Below, piece by piece: positions 45,982-58,180 of a DNA stretch of 64,000 nt. The notes beneath the pieces are model-generated. The model was not told where the DNA came from. It made no database searches and saw only the letters and a list, made by a program, of their open reading frames with translations. The translations under genes and the position numbers were made by a program. Each line of letters opens with the position of its first letter. The stretch's first letter is position 1. This DNA is from Adiantum capillus-veneris (Eukaryota; Streptophyta; Polypodiopsida; Polypodiales; Pteridaceae): assembly GCA_014529385.2 (NCBI GenBank), contig CM043962.1, positions 121,421,970-121,485,969 on the forward strand. Direction: 5' to 3'.

Positions 45982-46079
45982 GTACTCTTATTGTGGATCC
46001 CGATGCTGCACAGTTATATTCCAAGGAAGGAATCTACATCAAGAAGGGGGGCATGTTAACCACCGGCGTCCACTTCTAG
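45982..46079 (+). pseudogene. Possible terminal exon of an unknown gene
   Basis: A pyrimidine-rich stretch ending TCTTCTGACACAG (a good splice acceptor shape) precedes GTACTCTTATTGTGG. The frame then reads GTLIVDPDAAQLYSKEG and IKKGGMLTTGVHF and stops at TAG. The peptide looks protein-like but I do not recognise it. It may be a captured exon or chance. Confidence 0.25.
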
Positions 46080-46325
46080 TAGTCATGGGCCAGGCTTGTT
46101 GGTCCTATAGGAAAAGGGTAAGAGTGATTGTTGATAAGAGGCGCACTCTAACTGGAACATTCAAGGGTTTTTGGCTAAGCATGGGCGCCCAAGTATGAAT
46201 GGGTAAGCTCATATAAAAGTCACCTACACATAAAAAACACTTATTCTCTCATTTGCGCAATTGAAGAGTGCTCTTGCTCCATCTCCATCTTCTTCTTCTT
46301 CATCTCCTTGTGTGTGTGTGCATGC

Positions 46326-46413
<88 letters not shown>

Positions 46414-46654
46414 TCGAGCATTGTGACGACGGCATGGCAGCGGCGAGGCGGTTGAGCGCGGCACGGTGGTAGCTCCTTCTTCTTCGCAGCAAGGAATCCT
46501 CCACAAAGGCGAGCATAGGGTGGTGAGTGACACACCCTTGCTCTCTTGAGCTTGCTAGATTATTATGGTTGTGTGCTTGCAGCATTGGTGGCTCGCACAT
46601 AGTGTACGTCAAGTCCCTTGCATTGACACATGTGAAAGACACGCACATATCAAT
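46080..46654. other. Non-coding region with TATA-like site and (GA)n tract
   Basis: A plus-strand CATATAAAAG near 46210, followed by an A-rich then C/T-rich stretch, resembles an LTR promoter and start region. A GA microsatellite follows, then a GC-rich stretch. No gene is recognised. Confidence 0.35.
46328..46410. repeat. (GA)n microsatellite
   Basis: About 83 bp of uninterrupted GA repeat; the Ser-Leu reading frames across it are artefacts. Confidence 0.97.
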
Positions 46655-46883
46655 TGTTGAAATTAGGGTTGTAGGGAAACACACACAGCTTGGAGAAGAC
46701 GAAGGAAGCTCAAGGCACACAACAGAGAGTGTATTACTTAGTGTGCAATAGAAAGATAGATAGCCCTAGAATGAATGGGCGTATATATAATGCACGGGGG
46801 AAAAAACCTCCTAAAGAGGAAAAAAATGCCCCGACGATCCTAAGTGTGTTCACACACATCACTACCACATGTATATGTTAGCA
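46655..46883 (-). repeat. Lone LTR of copia family A (copy 4)
   Basis: 229 bp aligned throughout with the other family A LTRs, beginning TGTTGAAATTAG in plus-strand reading and ending TATATGTTAGCA. No copia internal sequence lies on either side. The four bases CAAT occur on both sides (46651-46654 and 46884-46887), consistent with a slightly decayed target duplication and a solo LTR. Confidence 0.85.
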
Positions 46884-48085
46884 CAATATGCATTCCCACT
46901 CAAAGTCAACAATCTAGTCCTTCACATCTTCCTTTCCTACAAACATTGGCCTACTAGATGCCATTTCTTCGGAGTCGCTTCTCCTTTGCTTGTGAAATTC
47001 CACAAAATTTTAAGTCTTGTGCTTCAACCACACCACCACTTTCTCTTCAAGAATGCCAAAAATTCATAGCAAAACCACTTCACCTGGGTACACAACCGGA
47101 AAATTTTTGGTCCCCAGCAGGATCACCAAATGATGATGGAGCAAAAGACACCGTGCGCACACTCACATACCCTCTCACCTTGATGCAACACAAGGAATTC
47201 AATTAATTTCTTCATCTCACACACATTCACTAAATAACTTAATGAAAATCCTCCCCCCAAACTCAATTCAAGCTCCAAATGTCTTAAACTACAAGCCCTT
47301 GACTACCCGTAGACATTGCGTAGAGAGTCGAGTTGATCAAGGCTTGGAATCACACTTGATGGCCACCAAAAGACACAAATAGTACAATAAAAAACAAAAA
47401 AAATCTTCTCACAAAAGGCCTCTCTCAAACCATTGTAAAAGCTTCACCATAGTCCATGATGTTGGACTCTTTAATGTAGCGACAACCCCAACAACACCGA
47501 TACAGGGTCACATAGTCTTGCAAAAAGCCACACCTTCTTTCCTTAATTCCTCGCACACACACATCCATGGAAACCTCAAAACTTCCATAGAGTCTCCCAA
47601 GTGAAAATTTGAAGAGAAGAAACCCTCATTCACTCCTCCATGCCCTCGAAAACAAGACGGGAATAAGACAAGACTGCTTAAGATTACCTGTGAGAACCCT
47701 ACTTCGTCTTACACAGAGAGAGGTCAAAGTGATGATCTTTGGGCTTGCATGCACTCCCTCAGCTTGGACACTCATAGAAACGTGAGTGATGTGGCAAAAT
47801 TATACCTTTTCACACCGTTTTGACCCATTTGACCTTTTTAGGGCCATTTTTGGCCAGTTTTGACCCCCGCCACGCATCTTTTGTGAGAAAAATGACAAAC
47901 GGACTCCGAATTTCACCACATTTTGTATGTTGGATGCTTGGTACGCAAACCTCATCTCCACATACCAAAATTCTATTTTTGACCACTTCCAAAGCGGTTC
48001 ACACATCGTTGCATATCTACCATTGTCGTGTAGTCCACTTCCATGATGAGAAAAAGATCAGAAGGATACACATTGTGCTTTATTG
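46884..48085 (-). other. LTR-element debris with a possible primer-binding site
   Basis: No gene seen. On the minus strand, 47130-47109 reads TTTGGTGATCCTGCTGGGGA, similar in shape to plant gypsy primer-binding regions. TGATGATGGAGC at 47131 would then be the LTR edge, with the LTR extending rightward. Neither the other boundary nor coding sequence of this element is visible. Confidence 0.35.
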
Positions 48086-48660
48086 AAGTCTACATGATTA
48101 TTGACTAGTGGTCAGGGCTTGATAACAAGCTAATTTTATGCTACATGTATGCCAAATGCGGCTATAAAAGACCAAAAGTTGGTTTGTTAATGCTAAAAAA
48201 GAATATGCTTGAAGTAATCATAGATGGGTGTTTATGGATTAGAATTTCAGTACTTGAAGTGCTCTACAGGCACGTCTTTACGGCTTGTCGATTGGAGCTA
48301 CGGTGAGGGAGTTATGCCAGTTTTAAGGTTGAGTAGTTTGCAAATCTGTACCAGATTGGGCAACTGCAGATGAAGGAAGGATTAGGGATGAAGTAAGTGT
48401 ATGGGCCTGAAGTGCACATCAAATGGAGCACATCACTCCTTTTGGATCAGAAATAAGAGTTTTGGTAGCCAAGTTATTGTCAATTGCAGTTGCAACGAGG
48501 GCCAGTTATGTGCCAGATTGGTCGCCTCGGTTAGTGTGACATCTGAGGTTCTCAAAGCCTTGCCATGGTTTGTATGCAAAGTATACCATGTATGAAGACC
48601 ATAGGAAGTGACAGCTCATCAAATCAAGTCCGAAGCGATAAGATATTGGAGTTTGAAATC
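48086..48660 (+). repeat. Diverged inverted copy of element D LTR sequence
   Basis: Read in reverse complement, this stretch aligns with about 61430-61880 of the D LTR. Examples are GGTCAGGGCTTGATA against TATCAAGCCCTGATC, and the run around GATTGGAGCTACGGTGA. It is thus an older, opposite-orientation relative of the D LTR. Confidence 0.6.
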
Positions 48661-49316
48661 GGCGACAAAAGCTGATAGGAGGGCATCAGGTGATTTTTTT
48701 TGGCAATTTGGGCCATGTCGTTCGAGGTCAGGAGGAAGTCAAAATGTGGCGAGTACCGGGTGGATTGAAGCCCTAGTTGAAAACTTTCAGATGGAGTTTG
48801 CAGCTAGGTCACTCAATTGGTGGGCACCAAATTGCAATTGATTGAAGTTGGTAGGAAAAAGGGGGTTTTAATATAAAAATTTGGTGAAGTTTGTGGAGCC
48901 TTAAGAGGCTAGGTGATCTCAAGGCGTCACGTGGCAGGACAACGGGGGAAAATGCCACATGTGGAACTTATACCTGCGGTGGTGGTGTATAAGTGCTGGG
49001 CGAAACCACTTCTACAAGCATCACAAAGGAGTGAGCCTCTTGAGCTTTATGGTGAGCTATGGCGCTTGCGGGTGGGCGCGCCTGTAGCACCACTGCCTGG
49101 TGTCGATGGTGCTTGAGTGGGCAATGCCGCGGTTGTTGTGGTGTTTGTGAGCAAGGCCGGCGACTGTTATCGTTGCAGCTAGTTGATGACGTGGCGGATG
49201 CCCCCACGCGCCCACAATGGGCCAAATATTTTGAAGGCTAACAGGCCCTCCTGTTAGCGATATTGCTAGTGCTAGGGGAGAAGCCCTTCCCGCAGAGTAC
49301 AAAGACAATGTGTGAG

Positions 49317-49397
<81 letters not shown>

Positions 49398-49787
49398 CCA
49401 CTCGCCTATAAGAGGCAATTTCACATGCAAAGATCAGGGAGTCAAGTGGATAAGTGTTCGATGCTTAGGACCTAAGTAAATATAGCCAATGGGTTCTATA
49501 AAACCCATTTTTTGGCATTTTTGAGGGTTCGAAGTTTTTTTCTTGGAAGGCAATCATAGAGCGGATTTGGGAGCAAGAAGAGCAGGAGAAAAAGAGTTCT
49601 GGAAGGCAAATACAACACTAGTGAGAGGAGAACTTCATCACCACCATAGAGATCATTGTGCGCTCTCCATCTCCTTCAGCATAGTTTCTCTAAGCTTTCT
49701 CTTCTATGACCAGTATTAAGTTGGGTTAACCGGTTGTAAGAGAGCTTAAAGTCCTTAATCTACAACTAGTTTACATTATGATACCGT
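48661..49787. other. Non-coding region with TG/AG microsatellite
   Basis: No recognised gene. A compound microsatellite lies at 49321-49395 (TG repeat followed by AG repeat). The part near 49059-49200 is GC-richer and open in several frames but shows no domain. The stretch just before 49788 may be the original target DNA of element D. Confidence 0.4.
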
Positions 49788-50322
49788 TGTCGAGGGATAT
49801 GTGTTCGCTACGTGAGCCAGGCAAGCGCCGGGCCTCTGGCTGTGGGAGGTGTGAAAGAGAGAGAACAAGAACAACAGATGTAACTGAATTTGAAAATCAC
49901 CGTAATCATCAATTAATTGATTAACGCTTGAGTACAACTTAATCCTTAGCCAAGGCAGGCTGTTAATAGCATCGTCACTTGGATCATCTGCTAACTAGGA
50001 GTTTAGGCTCCCGCTTTACAGAATTAACCGGGCCGTTAACGACACCGGACTTAACAAAATGCTTAATCAACTTCTAATGTTGGTGATGGAAATCTTCTTA
50101 TGTCGCTTCATCTGCTTCAAATACCTCTCAAATTCTGCAAGCTTTGACTCTGCTTAACTCTGCTCTTTTCGGAGCCTTTGCTTTGTTTCTCTAATCCCGA
50201 GAGAGAGAGAAATAGTCTTTGTCCTACCCTTGCTCAAGCTTGAGAGCGAGAGAGCTTGGAGCTAATATCCTCCTTTGATCGATTGAGCACGAGGGAGAGA
50301 GAGCAAGGTTGCCCCTTGTGAA

Positions 50323-50377
<55 letters not shown>

Positions 50378-51808
50378 GCTTAGGCCGAGAGACAAAAGCT
50401 TTGCCTTGTTTACCTTGCCGAGAATGAGAGCGGGAGAGAGGGATCTTTTCTCCTCGCTACAACCCTCTCCGCCTTCCTCTTCTTCGCCTTTCGACTCCCT
50501 TCCTTACTTACGCGTTCTCCTATTACCTCTTCTTTCCTCTTGCTTCGTTCGTCTTTTCGGTGGCTTGAGAGGGAGAGCTTGTATCTTCTTTTGCTTCTCC
50601 CCTTCTTGCTTTGCTAATCCTCCTTTGCTTTGACTCCCCAACACGAGAGAGAGAGAGCCGTTGCTTTGCAAGCCGAGGGCGAGAGAGATTAAGAGTGATC
50701 TTGCCTTGTTTCCGAGCTCTCGGCCTGGCCTCTCTTCCGAGCTTCCCTCCCTCCTTTGCTCGTCCTTCCCTCCTCTATGCCTCCTTCGTTACCCCTCGAA
50801 TTCCCCTCGTTCTTCGCATGCAATTGACTCCCCTTAGCCCTCACTTCCCCCTAAGCAACAACGGCGCTGTCATTGCTAGGTGGGAACGAACTCAATGACG
50901 TGGCAATCATCAAACCGGCCTCCTCCAAAATCGCCGCGAGTGGCACCAAAAAGGGTCGCCTTGCCCTGTTGATCCTTTCTCGATTCAGACGCGCTCTCAA
51001 CTGCCTGCTCTACAGACCGGCGTGAGCTCCTCTTTGCCTTCTCTGCGTCCTCGCCGCTACCTGCACGCTAAAAAGACAGGCCGGTAGAGCACTTCAAGCA
51101 CTAAAGTTCTAGATCATAATATCCCATCTGTGCTTACTTCAAGCATAATCATTTTTGGCATCATTAAGGCATATGTTGACCCTTTTAAGCCACATCTGAC
51201 ATACATTAATCATTAAACTTGGCTTGTTATCAAGCCCTGATCACTTCTCAGTAAATCTGTAGGCTTCAAAGAAGCTTAGCTTGCATTTCTCTGCTCTTTT
51301 TCTCTTCATGACAGCGCAGCTGCATGACATTCACCCCCTCTGAACCTGCATAACCTTCGGTCTGTGCCAACAGCACTTCAATCTGCATCTGCTATAGGTA
51401 TCTTAAGCTCCTTACCCATCATCAGACTCACATAACTGGTAAACATATGATTTTTTTTTTTGAAATAAGACTTATATTCTATCATCAATGTTCTAGCTTA
51501 ATCATTAGGTAGCTGCCCATCAAAAATCTCTGAACTGTATCTGCCGTATCTTCAAAGCATTCAATTATGGATAACCTGTTTAGTGAACCCCACCAGACTC
51601 AAGTGCTCCAGTTAATGTTGCACACGGCTTGACCATTAAGCTCTCTCTTAAGGAACCCTGTCAAGCTCAAGTATGCCTTACTCTGTCTGCACACGGAATG
51701 GCTGTCAAGTCCTTTACTTCAAGTTCTGTTAGCAGAACCAACTCAAAAGATGTGAAGATACTTCATCAATTGTCCAAAGAAGTAATTAGGACTCTTCAAA
51801 TCAGCAAC
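49788..51808 (-). repeat. Element D LTR, left copy
   Basis: Plus-strand reading starts TGTCGAGGGATATG and aligns with the right copy starting at 54071. It runs through two GA-rich tracts (50329-50372 is the longer) to about 51808, where the D reading frame begins to match in both copies. About 665 bp present in the right copy (61051-61717) are absent here, with the junction near 51070. The inner boundary is approximate. Confidence 0.65.
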
Positions 51809-54025
51809 TTTGGACTTTAGTAGTCCCCCAGGATTAAATGGAAAACCAATCATTTGCCCCAGTGTGAGCATTCCCTTAAAAAATTTGCACCATCCTCCAT
51901 GATCATAGGGAAAATATAAGAATTTCCAATCATTATAGCATAAACATAAATTAACCCACAAATCTTCATGCAAACCGCCTAGATCATACGACATATAAGT
52001 CAATTGCCCAGGACCATGCATACATCTGTCACCTCCTGGGTCAGAAGCTATCTCAAAATCCCCTACATCATAGGGTAATATCAGATTCCATATAGAATCA
52101 GGTAACACCAGATACTGCCATATCCCTTGTGCAACTGGCTCATCCAATAGTCGATCATCAATCACATGTAAAAGCATTGGCAGTTCACCTTCACTCTCAC
52201 TAGTATTGGAATCCCAATCATGCATATCTGAATACATCAAATCTCTGGCAAAACTCTCTTCATTAGGCTCAAAAGATGCATTTGAAAGCAATTCTCTATC
52301 TTGCAGAGGCTCAAAATCAAGTAAAGCATCATCCAACAACTGCATAAGGTCATCATCTACTGCATCTGAAAAAATTGGCTCATGCATGATTCTGGATTGA
52401 TCGGTATCCTTAGCATCTGTGTTTGAGAACCCTTCCAAGGCTTCGTCCAATAAGCACATAAGGTCTAGGTCCACCGCTTGAGAAGGTTTTTCAATCCTGT
52501 ACATCTCAGGTTGCTGTAATAAACAAGGATTTTCACATATGACATGCATACTAAACACATATGCAGTAAACTGCTCTTCAAGTCTTTCACCCTCATCAAG
52601 ATATCTTTGCACTTCTGTAGCACAAAGTTCAGCATGCACATTGAAAATTTCATCCACCTCCCTGTCTATATCATCGGCACAATGAAACCAATCATATTCA
52701 TCAACAAGAGATTGCACTTCACTATGCACCCCCTCTGAATTAGCATCATCAAGGTCATGATCATTCTGCCTTAGTGTGAGCCTTGTGTCACAAATTCTCG
52801 ATAGAGAAGAAGTTTGCTCCCTCTCTAAATCACCATCATCAATTTCAGGATCAGTCTGCCAGATCGGTAGCTCTAGGTCACAGAAGCGTGTCAAAGGAGT
52901 CCACACCCTCTTTGAATCATCGTAATCACGTTCAAGATCACTTTTCCAATTTAGTAGTTGTGCTTCACAAAAGCTTGTCAATGAAGGAGTCTGCACCCCC
53001 TCTGAATCAAGCACATACTCTTGCTTAGCCAAATCCTCAAAATCAGGTACATCCAAATTCGGTAAATCTGGTATATCAAAATCCATGGTCCTGCTGCTCT
53101 CAACAGCATCCCTGCTTTGACCTATAACATCTGTATCATTAATCAACTCTTTGGCAAAACCTGTACCAGTATCTTCAATTACCTTTGTGGTAGAATTTGC
53201 ACCAGAAAAATTTTGCTCTAATTCTGGTTCAGTAGCAAAAGTATCAGCTATAACTGAATCTTCCTGCATGTCTACCTGAATATGGCTCCACTCATTCACC
53301 TGCACATCTTCCTGAGCTTTAGCCAATTCATTGTCTTGATCCCATGATTTCTTTTCTTCCTGTACTACAGGTACATGTTCTTTGAAAAATTCACCCTACG
53401 TAGCTTGAGGCTGTAGAGACTCACCCTCAAGGACTTCTACTTCATGCAAGGCATTTGTAAACCCCAACTTCTCATACACAACTTTGAATATGTCTTCATC
53501 ATTAGCCTATAAGAAGGTAGCATCCTGTACAATAAAATCATCAATCACAGCTTCCAACTTTGATCGTACTTGTCCTCGAATATCTGCGTAGTCCGGTACA
53601 CTTGAACTCTGTTCTTGATAGATTTCATACTCCTCATAACGTGCTTGCACAATAGCTTCTTTGAAATACTCCCAGTCGTCGTTGCAAGCTCTAGTAACCG
53701 CTTGAATCTGCTTCTTCACATCTGAACTCACTAACTGCTCAAAAGATTTGATCATCAATTCTTCTGGTATCCCTCTTACCTTGGTCTCCAGCTCATAGCA
53801 CTCTAGGTAGCCCTCTGGATCGTATCCATCAAAGAGTCGTCTCTCGTCGTATACTACATCTAAAGCTGCATCCATTTGATTTACCTTCTTTAAGGTCTCT
53901 ATTTCAAGGAGAGATCCTTGAACCAATTGAAGCATCTTTGCAAAATCTAGAATTATTGACTTATCATCGAAACTGTTCGCACTTAATTCTGCAACCATCT
54001 TCATCATCTGCTCTAAATTCTCCAT
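51743..54025 (-). pseudogene. gag-like ORF of non-autonomous element D
   Basis: A single reading frame of about 760 codons from ATG at 54025 (MENLEQMMKMVAEL) to TGA at 51743, interrupted only by two TAG codons near 53507 and 53400. The first 170 residues resemble a retroelement gag (GYLECYELETKVRGIPEELM, FKEAIVQARYEEYEI). The remainder is strikingly acidic with recurrent LMxLLDxAL segments, then a hydrophobic, Gly/Trp-rich C-terminus (FPYDHGGWCKFFKGMLTLGQ). No protease, RT or integrase exists between the LTRs, so D depends on other elements for movement. The final part runs into the LTR. Confidence 0.65.
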
Positions 54026-54051
54026 CTTTACCTCCCACCTCGGCTCGTTTC

Positions 54052-54066
54052 GCGTCGGGTTCACCA
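54052..54066 (-). promoter_or_regulatory. Putative primer-binding site of element D
   Basis: The minus strand reads TGGTGAACCCGACGC a few bases inside the LTR end TGACA. It begins TGG as required for pairing with a tRNA CCA end; the specific tRNA is not identified. Confidence 0.45.
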
Positions 54067-54478
54067 AAGATGTCAGGGGATATGTGTTCGCTACGTGAGC
54101 CAGGCAGGCCCTGGCCTCTGGCTGTGGGAGGTGTGAAAGAGAGAGAACAAGAACAACAGATGTAACTAAATCTGGAAATCACCGTAATCATCAATTAATT
54201 GATTAACGCTTGAGTACAACTTAATCCTTAGCCAAGGCAGGCTGTTAACAGCACCGTCACTTGGATCATCTGCCAACTAGGAGTTTAGGCTCCCGCTTTA
54301 CAGAATTAACCGAGCCGTTAACGACACCGGACTTAACAAAATGCTTAATCAACTTCTGATGTTGGTGATGGAAATCTTCTTATGTCGCTTCATCTGCTTC
54401 AAATACCTCGCGGATTCTGCAAGCTTCGACTCTGCTTAACTCTGCTCTTTTCCGAGCCTTTGCTTTGTTTCTCTAATC

Positions 54479-54480
<2 letters not shown>

Positions 54481-54572
<92 letters not shown>
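54481..54572. repeat. (GA)n microsatellite in the D LTR
   Basis: 92 bp of pure GA repeat; the equivalent place in the left LTR (near 50200) has only a short GA run. A second tract at 54691-54722 is shorter than its partner at 50329-50372. Confidence 0.95.
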
Positions 54573-54576
<4 letters not shown>

Positions 54577-54685
54577 GTATTTATCCTACCCTTGCTCAAG
54601 CTTGAGAGCGAGAGAGCGAGAGAGCTAATATCCTCCTTTGATTGATTGAGCACGAGGGAGAGAGAGCAAGGTTGCCCCTTGTGAA

Positions 54686-54725
<40 letters not shown>

Positions 54726-55102
54726 CTTGCTTAGGCCGAGAGACAAAAGCTTTGCCTTGTTTACCTTGCTGAGCATGAGAGCGGGAGAGAGGGATCTTTT
54801 CTCCTCGCTACAACCCTCTCTACCTTCCTCTTCTTCGCCTTTCGACTCCCTTCCTTGCTTACGCGTTCTCCTATTACCTCTTCTTTCCTCTTGCTTCGTT
54901 CGTCTTTTCCGTGACTTGAGAGGGAGAGCTTGTATCTTCTTTTGCTTCTCCCCTTCTTGCTTTGCTAATCCTCCTTTTCTTTGACTCCCCAACACGAGAG
55001 AGAGAGCCGTTGCTCTGCAAGCCGAGGGCGAGAGAGATTAAGAGCGAGCTTGCCTTGTTTCTGAGCTCCCGGCCTTGCCTCTCTTTCGAGCTTCCTGCCC
55101 TC

Positions 55103-55107
55103 CTTTG
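55103..55107. repeat. Target-site duplication CTTTG (left)
   Basis: Repeated at 60719-60723. The unoccupied site in the left D LTR (near 50755) has CTTTG once, confirming the insertion. Confidence 0.95.
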
Positions 55108-55294
55108 TGTTGGGTTAAAGGCCCGTGTGCCCGGCTGCCCGTTGTTCAGCCGCCCATGTACAACCATTCTTTTACTTATTCATAATAACTATACTCATAA
55201 CTACACATTGTAGTGTGAGTACCGCCCCGCCACACACTGTGTCTATCTCCTTCTTCGTGCTGGATCTCTGTGTGTGTGCTCTCCGATCCCAACA
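55108..55294 (+). repeat. 5' LTR of copia C
   Basis: 187 bp, TGTTGGGTTAAAGG...CGATCCCAACA, followed two bases later by the initiator-Met type primer-binding site. Confidence 0.95.
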
Positions 55295-55308
55295 AGTGGT
55301 ATCAGAGC

Positions 55309-56448
55309 TTGGTAGTGAGAGCATTGAGAGCTTCATCATCATTGTTGAGTGTGTTGAAAATTGATGCTGTTTCATTGCCGTTTTTTGGTTTTGCACACGC
55401 GCGCATTTCTAAAGAGCAGAAGGTTTTTCCGAGCTTGGCATTGGAAGGTTCAGCACTCCGCGAGTATTTTCATCAGATGTCCTGGGGTTTAACCCCCCTC
55501 TCGGAGCCATTCGTGCCATTAGAAATCCCATCCAAGCTACAGACTAGGAGCTGCGTTTTTCAGCTCTCTTTGGTAGTTTTCTGTTGCTGCAGAGCTTCCA
55601 TAGACATCACAGGTGCCATTGCTGCAGTGTCTTCCACTTACGTGAGCTCACAGCTCATTTGAGAGTGTGTAGCCTCTTCTTGGAGTGGCCTCATACACAC
55701 AGATAGAGTGGGAGTTTGGCGGCATCGTCTTCTTCGACTACAGGTACAGGTACAGGTACAGGTTACAGGATGCTTTGGATACAGGTTTCTTCTGTGGTTA
55801 CAAAACATGTATTTTGACTGTGGGACAGCCATGTATATGGTTGTGGTTTGAGTGGGAGCTTCTACTCTTCTGGGCAGTCTGTTTATGCATGTTCTTGAGC
55901 TACAGGTTTACATCATCTATGTATGTTGATGGATGTGGATATGGCAGTTTGACAGACACTCTTTATGCATGATATTGTGGAGATTTGGTTCACTTATACA
56001 TAGAGAGGGTTTGCTCTTGCTTGCAGTGTTGCGGTTTGAGTACAGACAGGTACTTGGTTGACAGTAGAGATTGGACTTCGTTGAGCTTGTGCATTGGTTA
56101 TATGCTCACTTGGATCCATTTATGCTCACGGATTTGTGTAAGCTTGGTCAGCTTATGTCTCTATTGTGGTTATTCAGACATGGAGTATGTTTATGCCTCT
56201 ATGACAGCTCATTGTTGATGCATTTTGTGGCACGGTTTGCCTAGGCCGGTTGAGTTACAGGTGTCACAGGTTTATGCATTTGTTTGTGGATTTCTACGTA
56301 CGTTTTTTTTTACCATATTATGGGCTGATTTATACTCTATGCGTTTGCTCTTTGATTGAGCAGCAGGTGTTGTCAGATTTGCAGCACTACTTTGTTGTGG
56401 CAGTTTGTTGGTTGGTTACAGTTTTCTCATTGTTGCATTCTTGTTGTA
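55309..56448 (+). other. Long leader of copia C
   Basis: About 1.1 kb between primer-binding site and gag without a convincing frame. ACAGGT is repeated four times in a row near 55740-55766 and recurs elsewhere. ACAGGT resembles joined splice-site consensus, though I cannot show splicing. Confidence 0.55.
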
Positions 56449-57410
56449 ATGGGCACTAAAGAGGACACATTTTTCAATATTGAGAAGTTGGATGGTGCTA
56501 ACTTCTCATATTGGAAAGATCAGATTTGGGATGTCTTGGTGCAGAAGAAACAGATTCGACCTCTAAAGTTGCAGGGAGTTAAGCCAGAGAACATGGAGAG
56601 GGATGATTGGGAGGAGTTGGATGAGATGTGCAGGTCTACCATTAGGCTTTCCCTTTCAAAGTCTGTTTATTACAATGTGAAAGATGCACAGGGTGGAGCT
56701 TATTAGCTATGGCAACGGATTTGCGATATGTATGATAAGCATTCGGCTGCTTCTATGGTGTATTGGATTAAAAATCTTATTGATTTGCGAATGGAGGAAG
56801 GTGCTTCCATGAATGCGCATTTGAATGAGTTCAATACAATTTTCAGCCAACTTGCTACGCAGAAAATTATGTTTGAGGACAATGTAAAATCTATGTCTTT
56901 ACTTTTCACGTTGCCTGAGTCATGGGACACATTTAGGATAGCCATAAGTAACTCGGTTCATGCGGATGAGTTGACAAGTACTAATGTGGAGTCTAGTCTT
57001 CTCACAGAAGAGATTAATCGAAATAATAATGCAGGTAGTAAGTCTTCTAGTGCAATGGTTGTCAGAGGCAGGACTATGGACAAGTATAAGTCCAACAGGG
57101 GTAAATCTAGAAGCAAGTCCCGTGCAGGCACAAGTAAAAAGGATGTGGAATGTTTTCATTGTGGTAGAAAAGGTCATTTCAAAAAGGATTGCTACAAGTG
57201 GAAAAGGGAAAATGGAGATGGTAAGAAGAAAGACCATGATGCTAAGGACAAGCCTAAGTCCAATGTCAAGATTGAGGAGTTAAATGCAACACAGGGAGAG
57301 TGTAGCTCTCAAGATGACCATGTATGTGCTCCGACTAGTGCTACTAGTGAAGAGCTTAGTGATGTGTTGCTTGCATCCTATTTTGATGATGCTTTTCTTC
57401 TCACTCATGA
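56449..57410 (+). pseudogene. gag of copia C
   Basis: ATG at 56449 (MGTKEDTFFNIEKLDGANF) begins a typical copia gag: N-terminal LDGxNFSYWK segment, then a UBN2-type domain (DMYDKHSAASMVYWIKNLID, FNTIFSQLATQ). A canonical zinc knuckle CFHCGRKGHFKKDC follows. A TAG at 56704-56706 breaks the frame once. Confidence 0.92.
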
Positions 57411-58180
57411 GAGTAGTATGCCTATGGATTGGGTCATTGACAATGGTGCTTCTTTTCATGTTACGCCTCATAGGTCGGGTTTCATGACTATGATGCTTCG
57501 AGCACAGGTACTGTCAGGATTGTCGATGGGCGTTCTATGCAGATTCATGGCATTGGGGATATTCATTTGGCTATGCCAAACTCTACTACGTTTGTCTTGC
57601 AGGGTGTTCGTCATGTGCCGGCTCTTGCAAAAAGCTTGATTAGTGTGGGTCAGTTGGATTCACTTGGTTTCAATGTATCTTTTGGTGACGGAGGTTGGAA
57701 GCTCACTAAGGGCAGACTTGTTTTGGTTAAAGGTGCTAAGAGGAATACGTTGTATTCCCTTTGTGTAGCTAGTGTGGTTGATCACATTGTGGGGATCACT
57801 AAGCAACCTCCTGCTTCTTTATGGCATCAGCGTTTGGGGCATATGTCACTGAAAGGTTTGAAGTTGTTGGCACGTGCGATTACATTCCCTTTTCAGATTT
57901 TGGTGGTTTTGAGTTTTGTGAGCATTGCCTTTATGGTCGACATGCTCGGTCTTCTCATAAGAAGAGTGTTCCACGCAGATCTTTGGAAAAGCTAGCTTTG
58001 GTGCATAGTGATGTATGTGGGCCGATGCCCAATGCTTCTCTTGGAGGTGCTATGTACTTTGTTACGTTCATTGATGCTGCTAGCAGGAAGGTATGGGCAT
58101 ACCCCATTCGTAAGAAGGATATGGTGTTTGATATATTTAAGCAATGGTTGGATCTTGTTGAGAACTAATCAGGTTGTAAG
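57411..58180 (+). pseudogene. Protease and integrase N-terminal part of copia C
   Basis: The protease active site reads WVIDNGASFHVTPH, with Asn in place of the usual Ser/Thr of the D[ST]G motif. A frameshift near 57500 leads to frame 57537-57995 (VPALAKSLISVGQLDSLGF, SLWHQRLGHMSLKGLKLL). A second near 57860 leads to 57821-58168 (LVHSDVCGPMPNASLGGAMY, FVTFIDAASRKVW). A TAA stop lies at 58166-58168. Confidence 0.88.

Noticed and set aside
46224-46720. Ser-Leu-rich reading frames of up to 159 codons
   Set aside because: Generated by the GA microsatellite at 46328-46410; flanking parts show no domain.
50376-50898. Ser/Pro/Leu-rich plus-strand frames, repeated at 54727-55213
   Set aside because: They recur because the LTR is duplicated; composition follows the C/T-rich LTR and no domain is visible.
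54382-54995. Glu/Arg and Ser/Leu-rich frames of up to 198 codons
   Set aside because: Products of the GA tracts in the D LTR; the left LTR frame is not conserved.
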